DNA from: Bradyrhizobium zhanjiangense
GTDB lineage: Bacteria; Pseudomonadota; Alphaproteobacteria; Rhizobiales; Xanthobacteraceae
DNA length: 64,000 bases
Reading direction: 5' to 3'
NCBI RefSeq assembly: GCF_004114935.1
Contig: NZ_CP022221.1
Coordinates: 8,949,001-9,013,000 of the forward strand
Positions 33,928 through 43,442 of this stretch are shown here, piece by piece. The notes under the pieces were generated by a model, which had not been told where the DNA came from, did not search any database, and saw only the letters and a list, made by a program, of their open reading frames with translations. Numbering within the stretch: position 1 is the first letter of the stretch; the number at the start of each line of letters is the position of its first letter. A program made the position numbers and the translations under genes.

Positions 33928-34985
33928 GCGGTCTTCTCCCTAGGCGCACGGCTATGGCCTGAACCCGGAATCGCCATGTAGCACGCGGCCTCGTGGCCCA
34001 TATTATCGAGCGCAGTGAGCTTTGGTGTCGCATTTGCGCAGAGCGGCTCCGCAAACGGACATCGGGTGTGGAAGCGGCAGCCCGAGGGCGGATCGATCGG
34101 ATTGGGCGGATCGCCCGTGATCGGCGGCGTCTCGGTGCGGCTATCAGGATCGGAGGACGGCATCGCCGCCAGCAGCGCGCGCGTATAGGGATGCGCCGGC
34201 TGGTCCCAGACCTGGTCGACCGGGCCGAGCTCGACCACCTCGCCGAGATACATCACCAGCACGCGGTCGCTGATGTAGCGCACGACGTTGAGATCGTGGC
34301 TGATGAAGAGATAGGTCAGGCCGAACTCGCGCTTGAGATCGGCGAGCAGATTGAGCACCTGCGCCTCGACGGATTTGTCGAGCGCGGAGACGGCCTCGTC
34401 CAGGATCACCAGCCGCGGCGACAGCGCCAGGGCTCGCGCGATGTTGACGCGCTGGCGCTGGCCGCCGGAGATCTCGTGCGGATAGCGGCTGGCGAAGTTT
34501 TCCGGACGCAGGCCGACCTTGCCGAGCAGCTCGCGCGCCAGATTGCGCGCCGCGCCGTCGGCCATGCCGTGGACCTTGGGGCCGAAGGCGATGGATTCCT
34601 CGATCGTGAGGCGCGGATTGAGCGAGGCGTAGGAATCCTGAAACACCATCTGCATGCCGCGGCGAAGCTCGCGCAAGCTTAGCGACTGGCCGACGATCAT
34701 GCCGTCATAGATGATGTCGCCGGTATCGCGCGGCATCAGATGCATCAAGAGCCGCGCGGTGGTCGACTTGCCGCAGCCGGATTCGCCGACGATGCCGACG
34801 GTCTCGCCCTTGGCGACAGAGAAGGAGACGTTGTCGACAGCGCGCACGGTGCGCTTCGCGGCGAACAGCCCGCCGCGCACGGGGAAGTGTTTTGTCAGGC
34901 CGGAGACCTGAAGCAGCGGCTGCGCAACGCCGCCGCGGTCTTCGACTTGCTCCAGCATTTCGACGGATGTGTTACTCTCGCTCAT
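33924..34985 (-). CDS. Oligopeptide-type ABC transporter ATP-binding protein (OppF/DppF)
   Basis: This 353-residue ATPase has Walker A GESGCGKST, signature ISGGQRQRVNIARAL, Walker B LVILDEAVSALD and the switch FISHDLN. The Opp C-terminal domain follows, with a cysteine-containing segment GCRFHTRCPFAEPLC. It pairs with the OppD-like ATPase at 31344. A repeat-filled gap of about 190 bp separates it from the permease gene upstream. Confidence 0.9.
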   Translation of the reverse strand: MSESNTSVEMLEQVEDRGGVAQPLLQVSGLTKHFPVRGGLFAAKRTVRAVDNVSFSVAKGETVGIVGESGCGKSTTARLLMHLMPRDTGDIIYDGMIVGQSLSLRELRRGMQMVFQDSYASLNPRLTIEESIAFGPKVHGMADGAARNLARELLGKVGLRPENFASRYPHEISGGQRQRVNIARALALSPRLVILDEAVSALDKSVEAQVLNLLADLKREFGLTYLFISHDLNVVRYISDRVLVMYLGEVVELGPVDQVWDQPAHPYTRALLAAMPSSDPDSRTETPPITGDPPNPIDPPSGCRFHTRCPFAEPLCANATPKLTALDNMGHEAACYMAIPGSGHSRAPREKTA

Positions 34986-34993
34986 GGCCGCGG

Positions 34994-35130
34994 TCCTCCA
35001 CCTCTCCCCACCGGGGAGAGGTCGGCGCGTAGCGTCGGGTGAGGGGGCGCGGCAAACTCGGTGGAGCGTAACCCCTCACCCGGATTGCATCTTGCGATGC
35101 AATCCGACCTCTCCCTTCGGGAGAGGTGTG
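34994..35130. repeat. Palindromic intergenic repeats within the importer operon
   Basis: Hairpins CACCTCTCCCCACCGGGGAG and CCTCTCCCTTCGGGAGAGG flank the linker CCCCTCACCCGGATTGCATC. They lie inside an operon, between permease and ATPase genes, so they may tune mRNA ratios. Confidence 0.65.
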
Positions 35131-35172
35131 GCACCAGCAACGCCATGAAAGACCGCGTCTCTCTCATCATCG

Positions 35173-36075
35173 TTAGTTCCTGATGTCCATGGCGCTGCGC
35201 AGGCCGTCCGAGAGCAGGTTGAAGCAGATCGAGACCGCGAAGATCATCGCACCCGGCAACGCTGCAACCCAGGGATTGACGTAGATCGCGGTGCGCAAGG
35301 TGTTGAGCATCAGGCCCCATTCCGGCTCCGGCGGCTTGGTGCCGAGGCCGAGGAAGGAAAGGCCGGCGGCCAGGATCATCGAGACCGAGATCAGGCTGGT
35401 GGCATAGACGAAGATGGCGCCGAGCACGTTGCCGAGGATGTGCACGCGCATGATGGTGAAGGCCCCCGCGCCGGAGGCGCGCGCGGCTTCGACGAAGTCC
35501 ATGTTGCGCACGCCGGTGGTGACGCTCTCGGCGACGCGGGTGATCTGCGGCACGAACACGACGGTCAACGACACGATGGAATTGAGGATGCCCGCTCCCA
35601 GCGCGCCGGAGATGGCGATCGCCAGCAGCACGGAGGGAAAAGCGTAGAACACGTCGACCGTGCGCATGATCGCGGTGTTGAGCCTGCCGCCGACATAGCC
35701 GGCAACAAGACCGAGCGAGGTGCCGATGCAGAAGGCAAAGATCACCGGCAAAATGCCGATGACCAGCGACAGCCGCCCGCCATAGATCAGCCGCGCCAGC
35801 ATGTCGCGGCCGAGCTCGTCGGTGCCGAGCGGATAGCCAGCGGTGCCGATGTGGCGAAGGCGGCGGATCATCGAGCCCTTGTAGGGGTCTTCGAGACCGA
35901 GCCACGGCGCGAGGATCGCGGAGAGGAAGATCAGCAGCAGCACGAGCGCGCAGGCCATACTGACCTTGTCGCGCATGATACGGCGGCCGACGGTCGCCCA
36001 ATAGCCGCGCGCCCTGGTGGCGGGTGCGGCCTGAAGCGCGGCATCGGCGGTGGCGGACAATGGAAGCTCGCTCAT
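35173..36075 (-). CDS. Oligopeptide-type ABC transporter permease (DppC/OppC)
   Basis: This 300-residue inner-membrane permease has about six helices. The binding-protein-dependent transport signature is at about 190-225 (EAARASGAGAFTIMRVHILG), which contacts the ATPase. The N-terminal cytoplasmic tail and first helix match DppC. The sequence GTAGYPLGTDELGRDMLARL is the conserved DppC loop. It lies between DppB and the ATPase genes. Confidence 0.92.
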   Translation of the reverse strand: MSELPLSATADAALQAAPATRARGYWATVGRRIMRDKVSMACALVLLLIFLSAILAPWLGLEDPYKGSMIRRLRHIGTAGYPLGTDELGRDMLARLIYGGRLSLVIGILPVIFAFCIGTSLGLVAGYVGGRLNTAIMRTVDVFYAFPSVLLAIAISGALGAGILNSIVSLTVVFVPQITRVAESVTTGVRNMDFVEAARASGAGAFTIMRVHILGNVLGAIFVYATSLISVSMILAAGLSFLGLGTKPPEPEWGLMLNTLRTAIYVNPWVAALPGAMIFAVSICFNLLSDGLRSAMDIRN

Positions 36076-36127
36076 CGGCTGGCTCCCGGTCGGTATTGAT
36101 GCAATCGGTGCACGCCAAGGACGCGGT

Positions 36128-36246
36128 GCACCTCTCCCGCTCGCGGGAGAGGTCGCGCCGAAGGCGCGGGTGAGGGTTCTCTCCTCTTGGGGGTTCTCGA
36201 TTGCGCAGACACCCTCTCCCCTACCCTCCCCCGCAGGCGGGGGAGG
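36128..36246. repeat. Palindromic intergenic repeats
   Basis: Hairpins CACCTCTCCCGCTCGCGGGA and CTCCCCCGCAGGCGGGGGAG sit between the two permease genes of the importer operon. They belong to the same family as elsewhere in the window. Confidence 0.65.
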
Positions 36247-36285
36247 GAGCGCAGCTTTTGCGTGGCAGTAGCTAAACTCATCCCG

Positions 36286-37239
36286 CTAGCCCCGCTTGAT
36301 GCGCGGGTCGATCGCGGCTTGCGCGATGTCGACCAAGAGATTGAGGAACACGAAGAACAGCGCCAGGATCAGGATCGTGCCTTGCAGCAGCGGCAGGTCG
36401 CGCTGGAAGATCGCGGAGTTGAGCAGGAAGCCCGAACCCGGCCAGGAGAACACGGTCTCGATCAGGATCGAGCCGCCGAGCATGTAACCCAGCTGGAGCC
36501 CCATCACCGCGAGCGCAGTGGGCGCGGCGTTTTTGATGACATGGCGGAACACGCCGGTTTCACGCAGGCCCTTGGCCCGCAGCGCCTCGACGAAATCCTG
36601 GCTGAGGATGTCGCCGGTGAGCGCGCGCACCGTGCGGGTGACGATGCCCATCGGGATCACCGAGGTCGTGATCGCCGGCAACACCAGATATTTCAGGTGC
36701 GCCCAGTCCCAGGTCCAGGAGTTGGAGCCGCTCGGCCCGGCGCCGACCGCGGGCAGCCAGTTCAGCTGGACCGAGAAGATGATGACGAGCAGCATGCCGA
36801 GCCAGTAATGCGGCACCGAGACGCCGGCGATCGCGAAGGAGGTCGCGACCTTGTCGATCCAGGTCTCGCGAAAATAGCCGGCGATCAGGCCGAACAGGAT
36901 GCCCATGGTGAAGCCGATGATGGCCGCGGCAATCGCCAGCGTGACGGTGTTGCCGACCGCGCGCATGACCTCGGCCAGCACGGGACGCCCCGTGGCGATG
37001 GAATTGCCGAGATCGCCATGCAGCGCGCGCAGCAACCAGAGCCCGAACTGCACCGGCAGCGGCCGGTCGAAGCCGTAGGCGGCGCGCAGCTGCGCGGCGA
37101 GCTCCTGCGAGGCGTCAGCCGGCAGCACGGCCACGAGCGGATCGCCCGGCGTGATGTGCACGAGCAGAAAGCACACCAGCGCCACGCTGATGACGATCGG
37201 GACGACGTAGACGATGCGTCTGGCGATATAGGTAAGCAC
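36286..37239 (-). CDS. Oligopeptide-type ABC transporter permease (DppB/OppB)
   Basis: The permease has 317 residues from GTG 37239, which follows GAAGGAAAG at about 10 bp; an upstream extension in frame to 37365 is repeat-derived. It begins VLTYIARRIVYVVPIVISVA, typical of DppB, with the LVHITPGDPL loop after the first helix. The membrane signature is FVEALRAKGLRETGVFRHVI. It forms the channel with the DppC-type protein. Confidence 0.9.
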   Translation of the reverse strand: MLTYIARRIVYVVPIVISVALVCFLLVHITPGDPLVAVLPADASQELAAQLRAAYGFDRPLPVQFGLWLLRALHGDLGNSIATGRPVLAEVMRAVGNTVTLAIAAAIIGFTMGILFGLIAGYFRETWIDKVATSFAIAGVSVPHYWLGMLLVIIFSVQLNWLPAVGAGPSGSNSWTWDWAHLKYLVLPAITTSVIPMGIVTRTVRALTGDILSQDFVEALRAKGLRETGVFRHVIKNAAPTALAVMGLQLGYMLGGSILIETVFSWPGSGFLLNSAIFQRDLPLLQGTILILALFFVFLNLLVDIAQAAIDPRIKRG

Positions 37240-37255
37240 GTTGTTTCTTTTCTTT

Positions 37256-37413
37256 CCTTCTCCCCTTGTGGGAGAAGGTGGCGCGAAGCGCCGGATGAGG
37301 GGTTGTTTCCGCGGATGACATTGCAGCGATCGAGAGGTTCGCATCCGCGGAGAGAGACCCCTCACCCGGCTTCGCTAACGCGAAGCCACCCTCTCCCACA
37401 GGGGGAGAGGGTA
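37256..37413. repeat. Palindromic intergenic repeats
   Basis: The hairpin CTTCTCCCCTTGTGGGAGAA and, further on, CCCTCTCCCACAGGGGGAGA enclose ACCCCTCACCCGGCTTCGCT. They lie in the 194-bp gap between the binding-protein and DppB-type genes, where they may protect the upstream transcript end. Confidence 0.65.
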
Positions 37414-37433
37414 CACTGAGCACGCGGCGCGAA

Positions 37434-39095
37434 TTATTGCTTCATCGACACCGGCGAGAAGTCGATGAACCAGCTCTTCGGCTGCACGACGCCTGTCACC
37501 TTCGGGCTCATGGCGCGAGGGCCGACGTCGTGGGCGACGTAGAGGAAGGCGGCGTCGTCGACGGAGGCCGCGTGCAGCTCGGCCAGCGCAGCGTCACGCG
37601 CAGCGGGATCGAAGGTCTGGCGCGCCTTCTTCACGAGGTCGTCGAATTTGGGGTTGTTGATGAAGCCCCAATTGTTCGACACCGGCGGCGCCATGCCCGA
37701 TTGCAGGAAGCGCACCAGCGCGAAGAACGGGTCCATCGCCGCATAGGTGACGTTGGTCGCGTTCGCGCCGTTGGCTGAGGGATCCTTGGCGCCGCGGCGC
37801 CAGTTGGTGAACAGCGTGTTCCATTCGATGACGTCGAGCTGCACGTCGAAATAGCATTCGGCCAGGGCCTGCTGGAGATATTCGTTCATCGGCAATGGCT
37901 GCATCTGGCCCGAGCCGGAGGCGGAGGTCTGGGTCTTTACCGTCAGCTTCTTGTTCGGACCGAAGCCGGCCTCCTGCATCAGCTTTTGTGCAGCCGCCTT
38001 ATCATACTTGATCTCGAAGCTCGGCTTGCCGCGCCAGGGATGACCGGGCTCGAAGGTGCCGGTCGCCGGCACCATCAGGCCGGCAAGCAGGCCATCCTTC
38101 AGGCCCTCGCGGTCGACACAGAGGTTCGCGGCCTTGCGCACGCGGATGTCGTTCCAGGGCGAGCCTTCGACACGCGAGAATTGCCACGGCCAGACATGCG
38201 GCTGCTCGTTGGCGTAGAGCTTGAAGCCGCGCTGCTTGAGCTCGGGCAGCGCATCCGGCGCCGGGGCCTCGACCCAATCGACCTGCCCCGAGAGCAGCGC
38301 CGCGGTGCGCGCGTTGGCTTCCGGCATCGGCAGCAGCACCATCTTGTCGACCTTGGGCACACGAGCCTTGTCCCAGTAGTTCGCGTTCTTGACCAGCTCG
38401 AGCCGTTCGCGCGGGGTGAAGCTCGCCATCTTCCACGGGCCGGTGCCCGAGGCGTCCCTGGCGAAGGCGGTCCAGGCGGCTTGCGACTTCGCCTTGGCGT
38501 CAGCGCCTTCGGCCTTATCGTAAAAGGCCTGCCACTTCGCCGGGCTCGCCATGAACAAATTGGTGAGGTTGATCGGCAGGAAGCTGTCGGGCTCCTTGGT
38601 GGTGAGCTCGACCGTCATGTCGTCGATCTTCTTCGCAGACGCCAGCGTCGGCATGCGCGAGGCCGTGACGCCGACCTGGCTGGCGTCGAATTGCGGCGCG
38701 TCCTGCTTCAAGACCTTCTCGACATTCCATACCACGGCGTCCGCATTGAACGGCGAGCCGTCATGGAAGGTCACGCCGGGACGCAGCTTGAAGACCCACT
38801 TGGTCTTGTCGGCGTCGTCGACCTTCCACTCGGTGGCAAGGCCCGGGATCACCACGCTCGCCTTGTCGGCCGAGGACAGGTCCCAGCCGGTAAGCCCGTC
38901 ATACATGGTGAGGCCGGTGAAGCGGTTGCCTTCAAAACCCTGGTCGGGCTGGCCCAGCGTGCGCGGAATATCGGCGGCGGTCATGCCGATGCGCAGCACA
39001 GTTTCGGCACTGGCGACGCGCGGACATGCGGCCGCCGTGCCGAGCGCCAGGAGCGCGATCAGCGCGGCATGTGTCTTGTTTTTCTTGATAAGCAT
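37434..39095 (-). CDS. ABC transporter substrate-binding protein, family 5
   Basis: This 553-residue periplasmic protein has a signal peptide (THAALIALLALGTAAACPRV, cleavage near SAE). The family 5 fold is seen in VVIPGLATEWKVDDADKTKW, FKLRPGVTFHDGSPFNADAV and PASPAKWQ-like lobes. It is the first gene of the importer operon and sets its specificity. It is clearly related to the divergent protein at 39296, sharing AADIPRTLGQPDQG versus MADIPLTTGQPDRG. Confidence 0.92.
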   Translation of the reverse strand: MLIKKNKTHAALIALLALGTAAACPRVASAETVLRIGMTAADIPRTLGQPDQGFEGNRFTGLTMYDGLTGWDLSSADKASVVIPGLATEWKVDDADKTKWVFKLRPGVTFHDGSPFNADAVVWNVEKVLKQDAPQFDASQVGVTASRMPTLASAKKIDDMTVELTTKEPDSFLPINLTNLFMASPAKWQAFYDKAEGADAKAKSQAAWTAFARDASGTGPWKMASFTPRERLELVKNANYWDKARVPKVDKMVLLPMPEANARTAALLSGQVDWVEAPAPDALPELKQRGFKLYANEQPHVWPWQFSRVEGSPWNDIRVRKAANLCVDREGLKDGLLAGLMVPATGTFEPGHPWRGKPSFEIKYDKAAAQKLMQEAGFGPNKKLTVKTQTSASGSGQMQPLPMNEYLQQALAECYFDVQLDVIEWNTLFTNWRRGAKDPSANGANATNVTYAAMDPFFALVRFLQSGMAPPVSNNWGFINNPKFDDLVKKARQTFDPAARDAALAELHAASVDDAAFLYVAHDVGPRAMSPKVTGVVQPKSWFIDFSPVSMKQ

Positions 39096-39295
39096 CGCCT
39101 CAATCCTTTTCCGGCTTCAATGACTATTTTTGATGCAATCGTATGCAATGGCTATGCCAAAGAGAAACTTATTCTGCCATTTGTCACTGCGACGACAAGT
39201 CCTTGTGAGGCGCGCGCGGGCGAACGCATCGCCCTGCCTATTCTGGCATCAAGATTGCAAGTTTGGTCCCGATGTCTCCTGGGAGCCTTGGGCCA

Positions 39296-40891
39296 ATGCG
39301 TATTCGACTGTCGACCTGTCTCGCCGTGCTTGCGCTGGCGGCCTCCGCAATCTCGGCGCGCGCCGAAAGTGTCGTACGCTACGGCATCTCGATGGCGGAC
39401 ATTCCGCTGACGACGGGCCAGCCCGATCGCGGCGCCGGCGCTTATCAGTTCACCGCCTACACGATCTACGATCCCTTGATCGCCTGGGAGATGGACGTCG
39501 CCGATCGCCCTGGCAAGCTGGTGCCGGGGCTCGCCACCGAATGGAAGGTCGACGATGCCGACAAGACCAAATGGCGCTTCACTTTGCGCAAAGGCGTGAA
39601 GTTTCACGACGGCAGCGAGTTCAATGCCGACGCGGTGATCTGGAATCTGGACAAGGTCCTCAACGACAAGGCGCCGCAATTCGACAAGCGGCAGAGCGCG
39701 CAGGTGAAGACCCGACTGCCCTCGGTCGCGAGCTACGCCAAGATCGACGACTTCACGGTGGAGATCACAACCAAGACGGTCGATTCCTTCTTTCCCTATC
39801 AGATGCTGTGGTTCCTGGTGTCGAGCCCGGCGCAATACGACAAGCTCGGCAAGGACTGGGACAAGTTCGCCAGCCAGCCGTCGGGCACCGGACCGTTAAA
39901 ACTGACGAAGCTGGTGCCGCGCGAGCTCGCGGAGCTCACCAAGAACCCCGACTACTGGAACAAGAAGCGCATTCCCAAGGCCGACAAGATCGTGCTGGTG
40001 CCAATGCCGGAGGCGCTGACGCGCACCAACGCGCTGCTTGCGGGGCAAGTCGACCTGATCGAAACGCCCGCGCCGGATGCCGTGCCGCAGCTGAAAGCCG
40101 CCGGCATGAAGCTCGTCGACAACATCACGCCGCATGTCTGGAATTATCATCTCAGCGTGCTGCCGGGCTCGCCCTGGACCGACATCCGCCTGCGCAAGGC
40201 GCTGAACCTCGCGATCGATCGCGAGGCGGTGGTCGGGCTGATGAACGGCTTGGCAAAGCCAGCCAAGGGTCAGGTCGATCCGTCCAGCCCGTGGTTCGGC
40301 AAACCGAGCTTCGAGCTGAAATACGATCTCGCCGCAGCGAAGAAGCTGGTCGAAGAGGCCGGCTACTCCAAGGCGAAGCCGCTGAAGACCACCTTCATCA
40401 TCGCGCAGGGCGGCACCGGCCAGATGCTGTCGCTGCCGATGAACGAATTCCTGCAGCAGAGTTTCAAGGAGATCGGCATCGAGATCGACTTCAAGGTCGT
40501 CGAGCTCGAGACACTATATACACACTGGCGCAAGGGCGCGGCCGACGAGATGAACGCCGGCATCACCGCCAACAACATCGCCTATGTCACCTCGGATCCG
40601 CTCTACGCCATTGTCCGCTTCTTCCATTCCGGGCAGATCGCGCCTGTTGGCGTCAACTGGGGCGGCTACAAGAACCCTGAGGTCGATGCGTTGATCGACG
40701 AGGCCAAGCAGACCTTCGATTCCGCCAAACAGGACGCACTGCTGGCGCAGGCGCATGCGCTGATCGTGAACGATGCTGCGCTGGTCTGGGTGGTCCACGA
40801 CACCAATCCCCACGCGCTCTCGCCGAAGATCAAGCAGTTCGTGCAGGCGCAGCACTGGTTCCAGGATTTGACGACGATCGGGGTGGAGTGA
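39296..40891 (+). CDS. ABC transporter substrate-binding protein, family 5 (orphan paralogue)
   Basis: The protein has 531 residues from ATG 39296 with a signal peptide (IRLSTCLAVLALAASAISAR, cleavage near ARAE). The family 5 core is LVPGLATEWKVDDADKTKWR, FTLRKGVKFHDGSEFNADAV and NITPHVWNYHLSVLPGSPWT. It has no permease of its own and is divergent from the importer operon. It may feed the same channel with another ligand, a common arrangement (inference). Confidence 0.9.
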   Translation: MRIRLSTCLAVLALAASAISARAESVVRYGISMADIPLTTGQPDRGAGAYQFTAYTIYDPLIAWEMDVADRPGKLVPGLATEWKVDDADKTKWRFTLRKGVKFHDGSEFNADAVIWNLDKVLNDKAPQFDKRQSAQVKTRLPSVASYAKIDDFTVEITTKTVDSFFPYQMLWFLVSSPAQYDKLGKDWDKFASQPSGTGPLKLTKLVPRELAELTKNPDYWNKKRIPKADKIVLVPMPEALTRTNALLAGQVDLIETPAPDAVPQLKAAGMKLVDNITPHVWNYHLSVLPGSPWTDIRLRKALNLAIDREAVVGLMNGLAKPAKGQVDPSSPWFGKPSFELKYDLAAAKKLVEEAGYSKAKPLKTTFIIAQGGTGQMLSLPMNEFLQQSFKEIGIEIDFKVVELETLYTHWRKGAADEMNAGITANNIAYVTSDPLYAIVRFFHSGQIAPVGVNWGGYKNPEVDALIDEAKQTFDSAKQDALLAQAHALIVNDAALVWVVHDTNPHALSPKIKQFVQAQHWFQDLTTIGVE

Positions 40892-40955
40892 GGCGGGCCC
40901 TCAGCTTCGGCAGACATTTGGTTAGAAGGCACACTCGCGCAAAACACTCAGTCTC

Positions 40956-41044
40956 GTAGGGTGGGCAAAGCGTAGCGTGCCCACCATTCGACCTCGGTGA
41001 GAGCGGATGGTGGGCACGGCGCTTCGCGCCTTTGCCCACCCTAC
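40956..41044. repeat. Dispersed repeat (GTAGGGTGGGCAAAGCG...TTTGCCCACCCTAC)
   Basis: This is the sharpest copy of the family at 5461: 89 bp with inverted ends CGTAGGGTGGGCAAAG and CTTTGCCCACCCTACG (allowing one variable base), and inner GTGCCCACCAT/ATGGTGGGCAC arms. It lies between convergent genes. Confidence 0.8.
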
Positions 41045-41064
41045 GGGAGCGGTGACGAAGGCAA

Positions 41065-43296
41065 CTACTTCGTCAGCAGCGCGTACGCTCCCGTCCATCC
41101 TTCCGGCGGCGGCGTGAGCTGGAAATCCCTGATCCGCGCTTCATAGAGCCTGAACAGCTTTTCCAGCGTGTCGGCGTCTTCGCTGCGGCGGCCGCGCTCG
41201 ATGGCGTCCAGTGCGCCCTGCCAGTCGCGATTGCGGTAGCAGCCCAGCATTTCGATGGTGATGTTGCGCAGGCGCTGGAAGGCACCCGAATGCATCACGT
41301 CTTCGCGGCCGGCGATGGCGTAGATCACCTCCGGCTCGGTCTTGCCCTTGACCATGATGAAGTCGAGCTCGAGGATCGCGAACTTGTCCTTGGCGGCGAC
41401 CGCCGTCCTGGAGCCGACGATGATCGGGAAGCCGTATTCCTTGGTCTGCCCCTCAAGGCGCGAGGCCAGGTTCACACTGTCGCCGAGCACCGAGTAGTTC
41501 TTCTTCAGGTCGGAGCCCATGTTGCCGACCACGCCGATGCCGGTGTTGAGACCGATGCCGACATTAAGCGGAATGTAGACGTGGCCGCCGTCGGCGGCTT
41601 CCTGCTCGCGCTCCTTGTTGACCGCGTCGATCTGCTGCAGCATCTGGATCGCGGCCTCGCAGGCATTGACCTCGTGCTCGGCATCGTCGAGCGGCGCGTT
41701 CCAGAACGCCATGATGGCGTCGCCCATGTATTTGTCGATGTAGCCCTTGCGCTCGATGATGACGTCGGTCAGCGGCGTCAGGAAGCGGTTCATGAGCTCG
41801 ATCAACCCTTGCGGATCGTCCTTGTAGCTCTCCGAGATCGTTGTGAAGCCGCGCACGTCGGAGAACATGATCGTCATCTCGCGCTCCTCGCCGCCGAGCA
41901 CGAGCTTTTCCGGCGACTGCACGAGCTGCTCGACCAGCACCGGCGACATGTATTGCGCGAATTGCCCGCGGATCTGCACGCGCTGGCGCTGCTCGCGCAC
42001 GAAGCTGGCAAAGATCAGCGTTAGGTAGACCGCGGTGGTCGACAGCAGCGGATAGGTGAAATCGATGAGGTAGCGGTACTGCGCGTAGAAGAACCAGGAC
42101 ACGCCGACCAGAATGGCAGCGAACATCGCGCCCGCAAGCACCAAGCGCACGGGGCCGAGGTTTGGCGTAAAGACGATGACGAGCAGACCGATGACCAGCG
42201 CGGCGATCAGTTCGACGCCGAGCGCATAGTTCGGCTGGGAGATCACCGCGCCGCTCAGCACGCTCTCCAGCACCTGAGCATGGATCTCGACCCCCGGCAT
42301 GGTCGAGGACACCGGCGTGGTTTTGATGTCGTTGAGCCCGCCCGCGGAGGTGCCGATCAGCACCAGCTTGCCGGCGATCTTGCTCGGCGACACGCTGTTG
42401 TCGAGCACGTCGGCCGCGGAGACGTAGATCGAAGGATCCCGGCGGGCGTAATGCACCCAAAGCTGGCCGTTCTTGTCGGTCGGAATCTCTACGCCTTTGA
42501 GGCGGATCGCCCTGATACCGGTCTTGTCGGTGCGAACCAGCAGCGTCGGCGTGCCGGTGACGACGCGCAGGACCTCGAGGCTGAGCGAGGGCATGATGTT
42601 GCCCTGGGCGCGCATGATCATCGGCACGCGGCGGATCAGACCGTCGCGCTCGGTCCTGATCGAGAACAGTCCGCGACCGGCCGCGACCTTCTCGATGATC
42701 GGCACGTTGCGCAACAAGCCCGGGAATTCAAACAGGAAGCGCTCGGCGCCCTCCTCACCGACCGTCGCGACGCCAGTGAAGGGCAGCGACTTGTCGAGCT
42801 CGGACAAGACGCCTGGAAGCCCGGTCTCGCCCAGCACCACGCGCGAGCGCTTGATCGCCTCGGCGAGGATCTGGTCGTTGGTCGGCAGCTCGCGCAGCTT
42901 GGCGCGGGTGACCTCGTCGAGATAGCGCATCTGGCTCGCGACCAGATCCGGATTGAGCCGGTCGGCTTCCGAGAACACCACGTCGAAGCCGATCGCCACC
43001 GCGCCGTTGTTGGTGAGGTTCTGGATCAGATCGGCGATTCGCGTCCGCGGCCACGGCCATTGGCCGAGCTTGCCGAGGCTCTTGTCGTCGATGTCGACGA
43101 TGGTGACGGGCCGCGCCGTCTTGTGGCGCGGATCGATCAACTGGAACATGTCGAAGGTGCGCAGCCGCAATTCCTGGATCGGCGGCGGGTCCCAGAGACG
43201 GGCGCCGGCAAACAGGACCAGCAGCGCGAGGCACATCAGTCGCGCAAAGCCGAACTTGCGCGCAAACCACCGCCGCAGGATTTTTAGACGTTTCAT
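41065..43296 (-). CDS. CHASE2-domain adenylate cyclase (class III)
   Basis: The protein has 743 residues from ATG 43296 (MKRLKILRRWFARKFGFARL). One helix opens the protein, then a periplasmic CHASE2 sensor (about 45-330, with TIVDIDDKSLGKLGQWPWPR), three helices at about 340-430, and a C-terminal guanylate-cyclase fold. The catalytic region shows TIMFSDVRGFT and KGYIDKYMGDAIMAFWNAP (the two metal Asp and the Lys that favours ATP) and VLGDSVNLASRLEG. It should make cAMP in response to an unknown envelope signal. It lies next to the giant surface-protein gene, both on minus. Confidence 0.93.
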   Translation of the reverse strand: MKRLKILRRWFARKFGFARLMCLALLVLFAGARLWDPPPIQELRLRTFDMFQLIDPRHKTARPVTIVDIDDKSLGKLGQWPWPRTRIADLIQNLTNNGAVAIGFDVVFSEADRLNPDLVASQMRYLDEVTRAKLRELPTNDQILAEAIKRSRVVLGETGLPGVLSELDKSLPFTGVATVGEEGAERFLFEFPGLLRNVPIIEKVAAGRGLFSIRTERDGLIRRVPMIMRAQGNIMPSLSLEVLRVVTGTPTLLVRTDKTGIRAIRLKGVEIPTDKNGQLWVHYARRDPSIYVSAADVLDNSVSPSKIAGKLVLIGTSAGGLNDIKTTPVSSTMPGVEIHAQVLESVLSGAVISQPNYALGVELIAALVIGLLVIVFTPNLGPVRLVLAGAMFAAILVGVSWFFYAQYRYLIDFTYPLLSTTAVYLTLIFASFVREQRQRVQIRGQFAQYMSPVLVEQLVQSPEKLVLGGEEREMTIMFSDVRGFTTISESYKDDPQGLIELMNRFLTPLTDVIIERKGYIDKYMGDAIMAFWNAPLDDAEHEVNACEAAIQMLQQIDAVNKEREQEAADGGHVYIPLNVGIGLNTGIGVVGNMGSDLKKNYSVLGDSVNLASRLEGQTKEYGFPIIVGSRTAVAAKDKFAILELDFIMVKGKTEPEVIYAIAGREDVMHSGAFQRLRNITIEMLGCYRNRDWQGALDAIERGRRSEDADTLEKLFRLYEARIRDFQLTPPPEGWTGAYALLTK

Positions 43297-43442
43297 GCCG
43301 GTTGGGCTTCCTGTCCCGCCTCCTGCCGTGCGCACCGATCATGGAGCGTCTGCGCGCGATTTGCTATGCCCTGGCAGCTGAGGATTATGGATTTTTTGCC
43401 GCGGTCAAGAAAGCCGCCGGCCGTGGAGGGGCAAGGCGTTCA

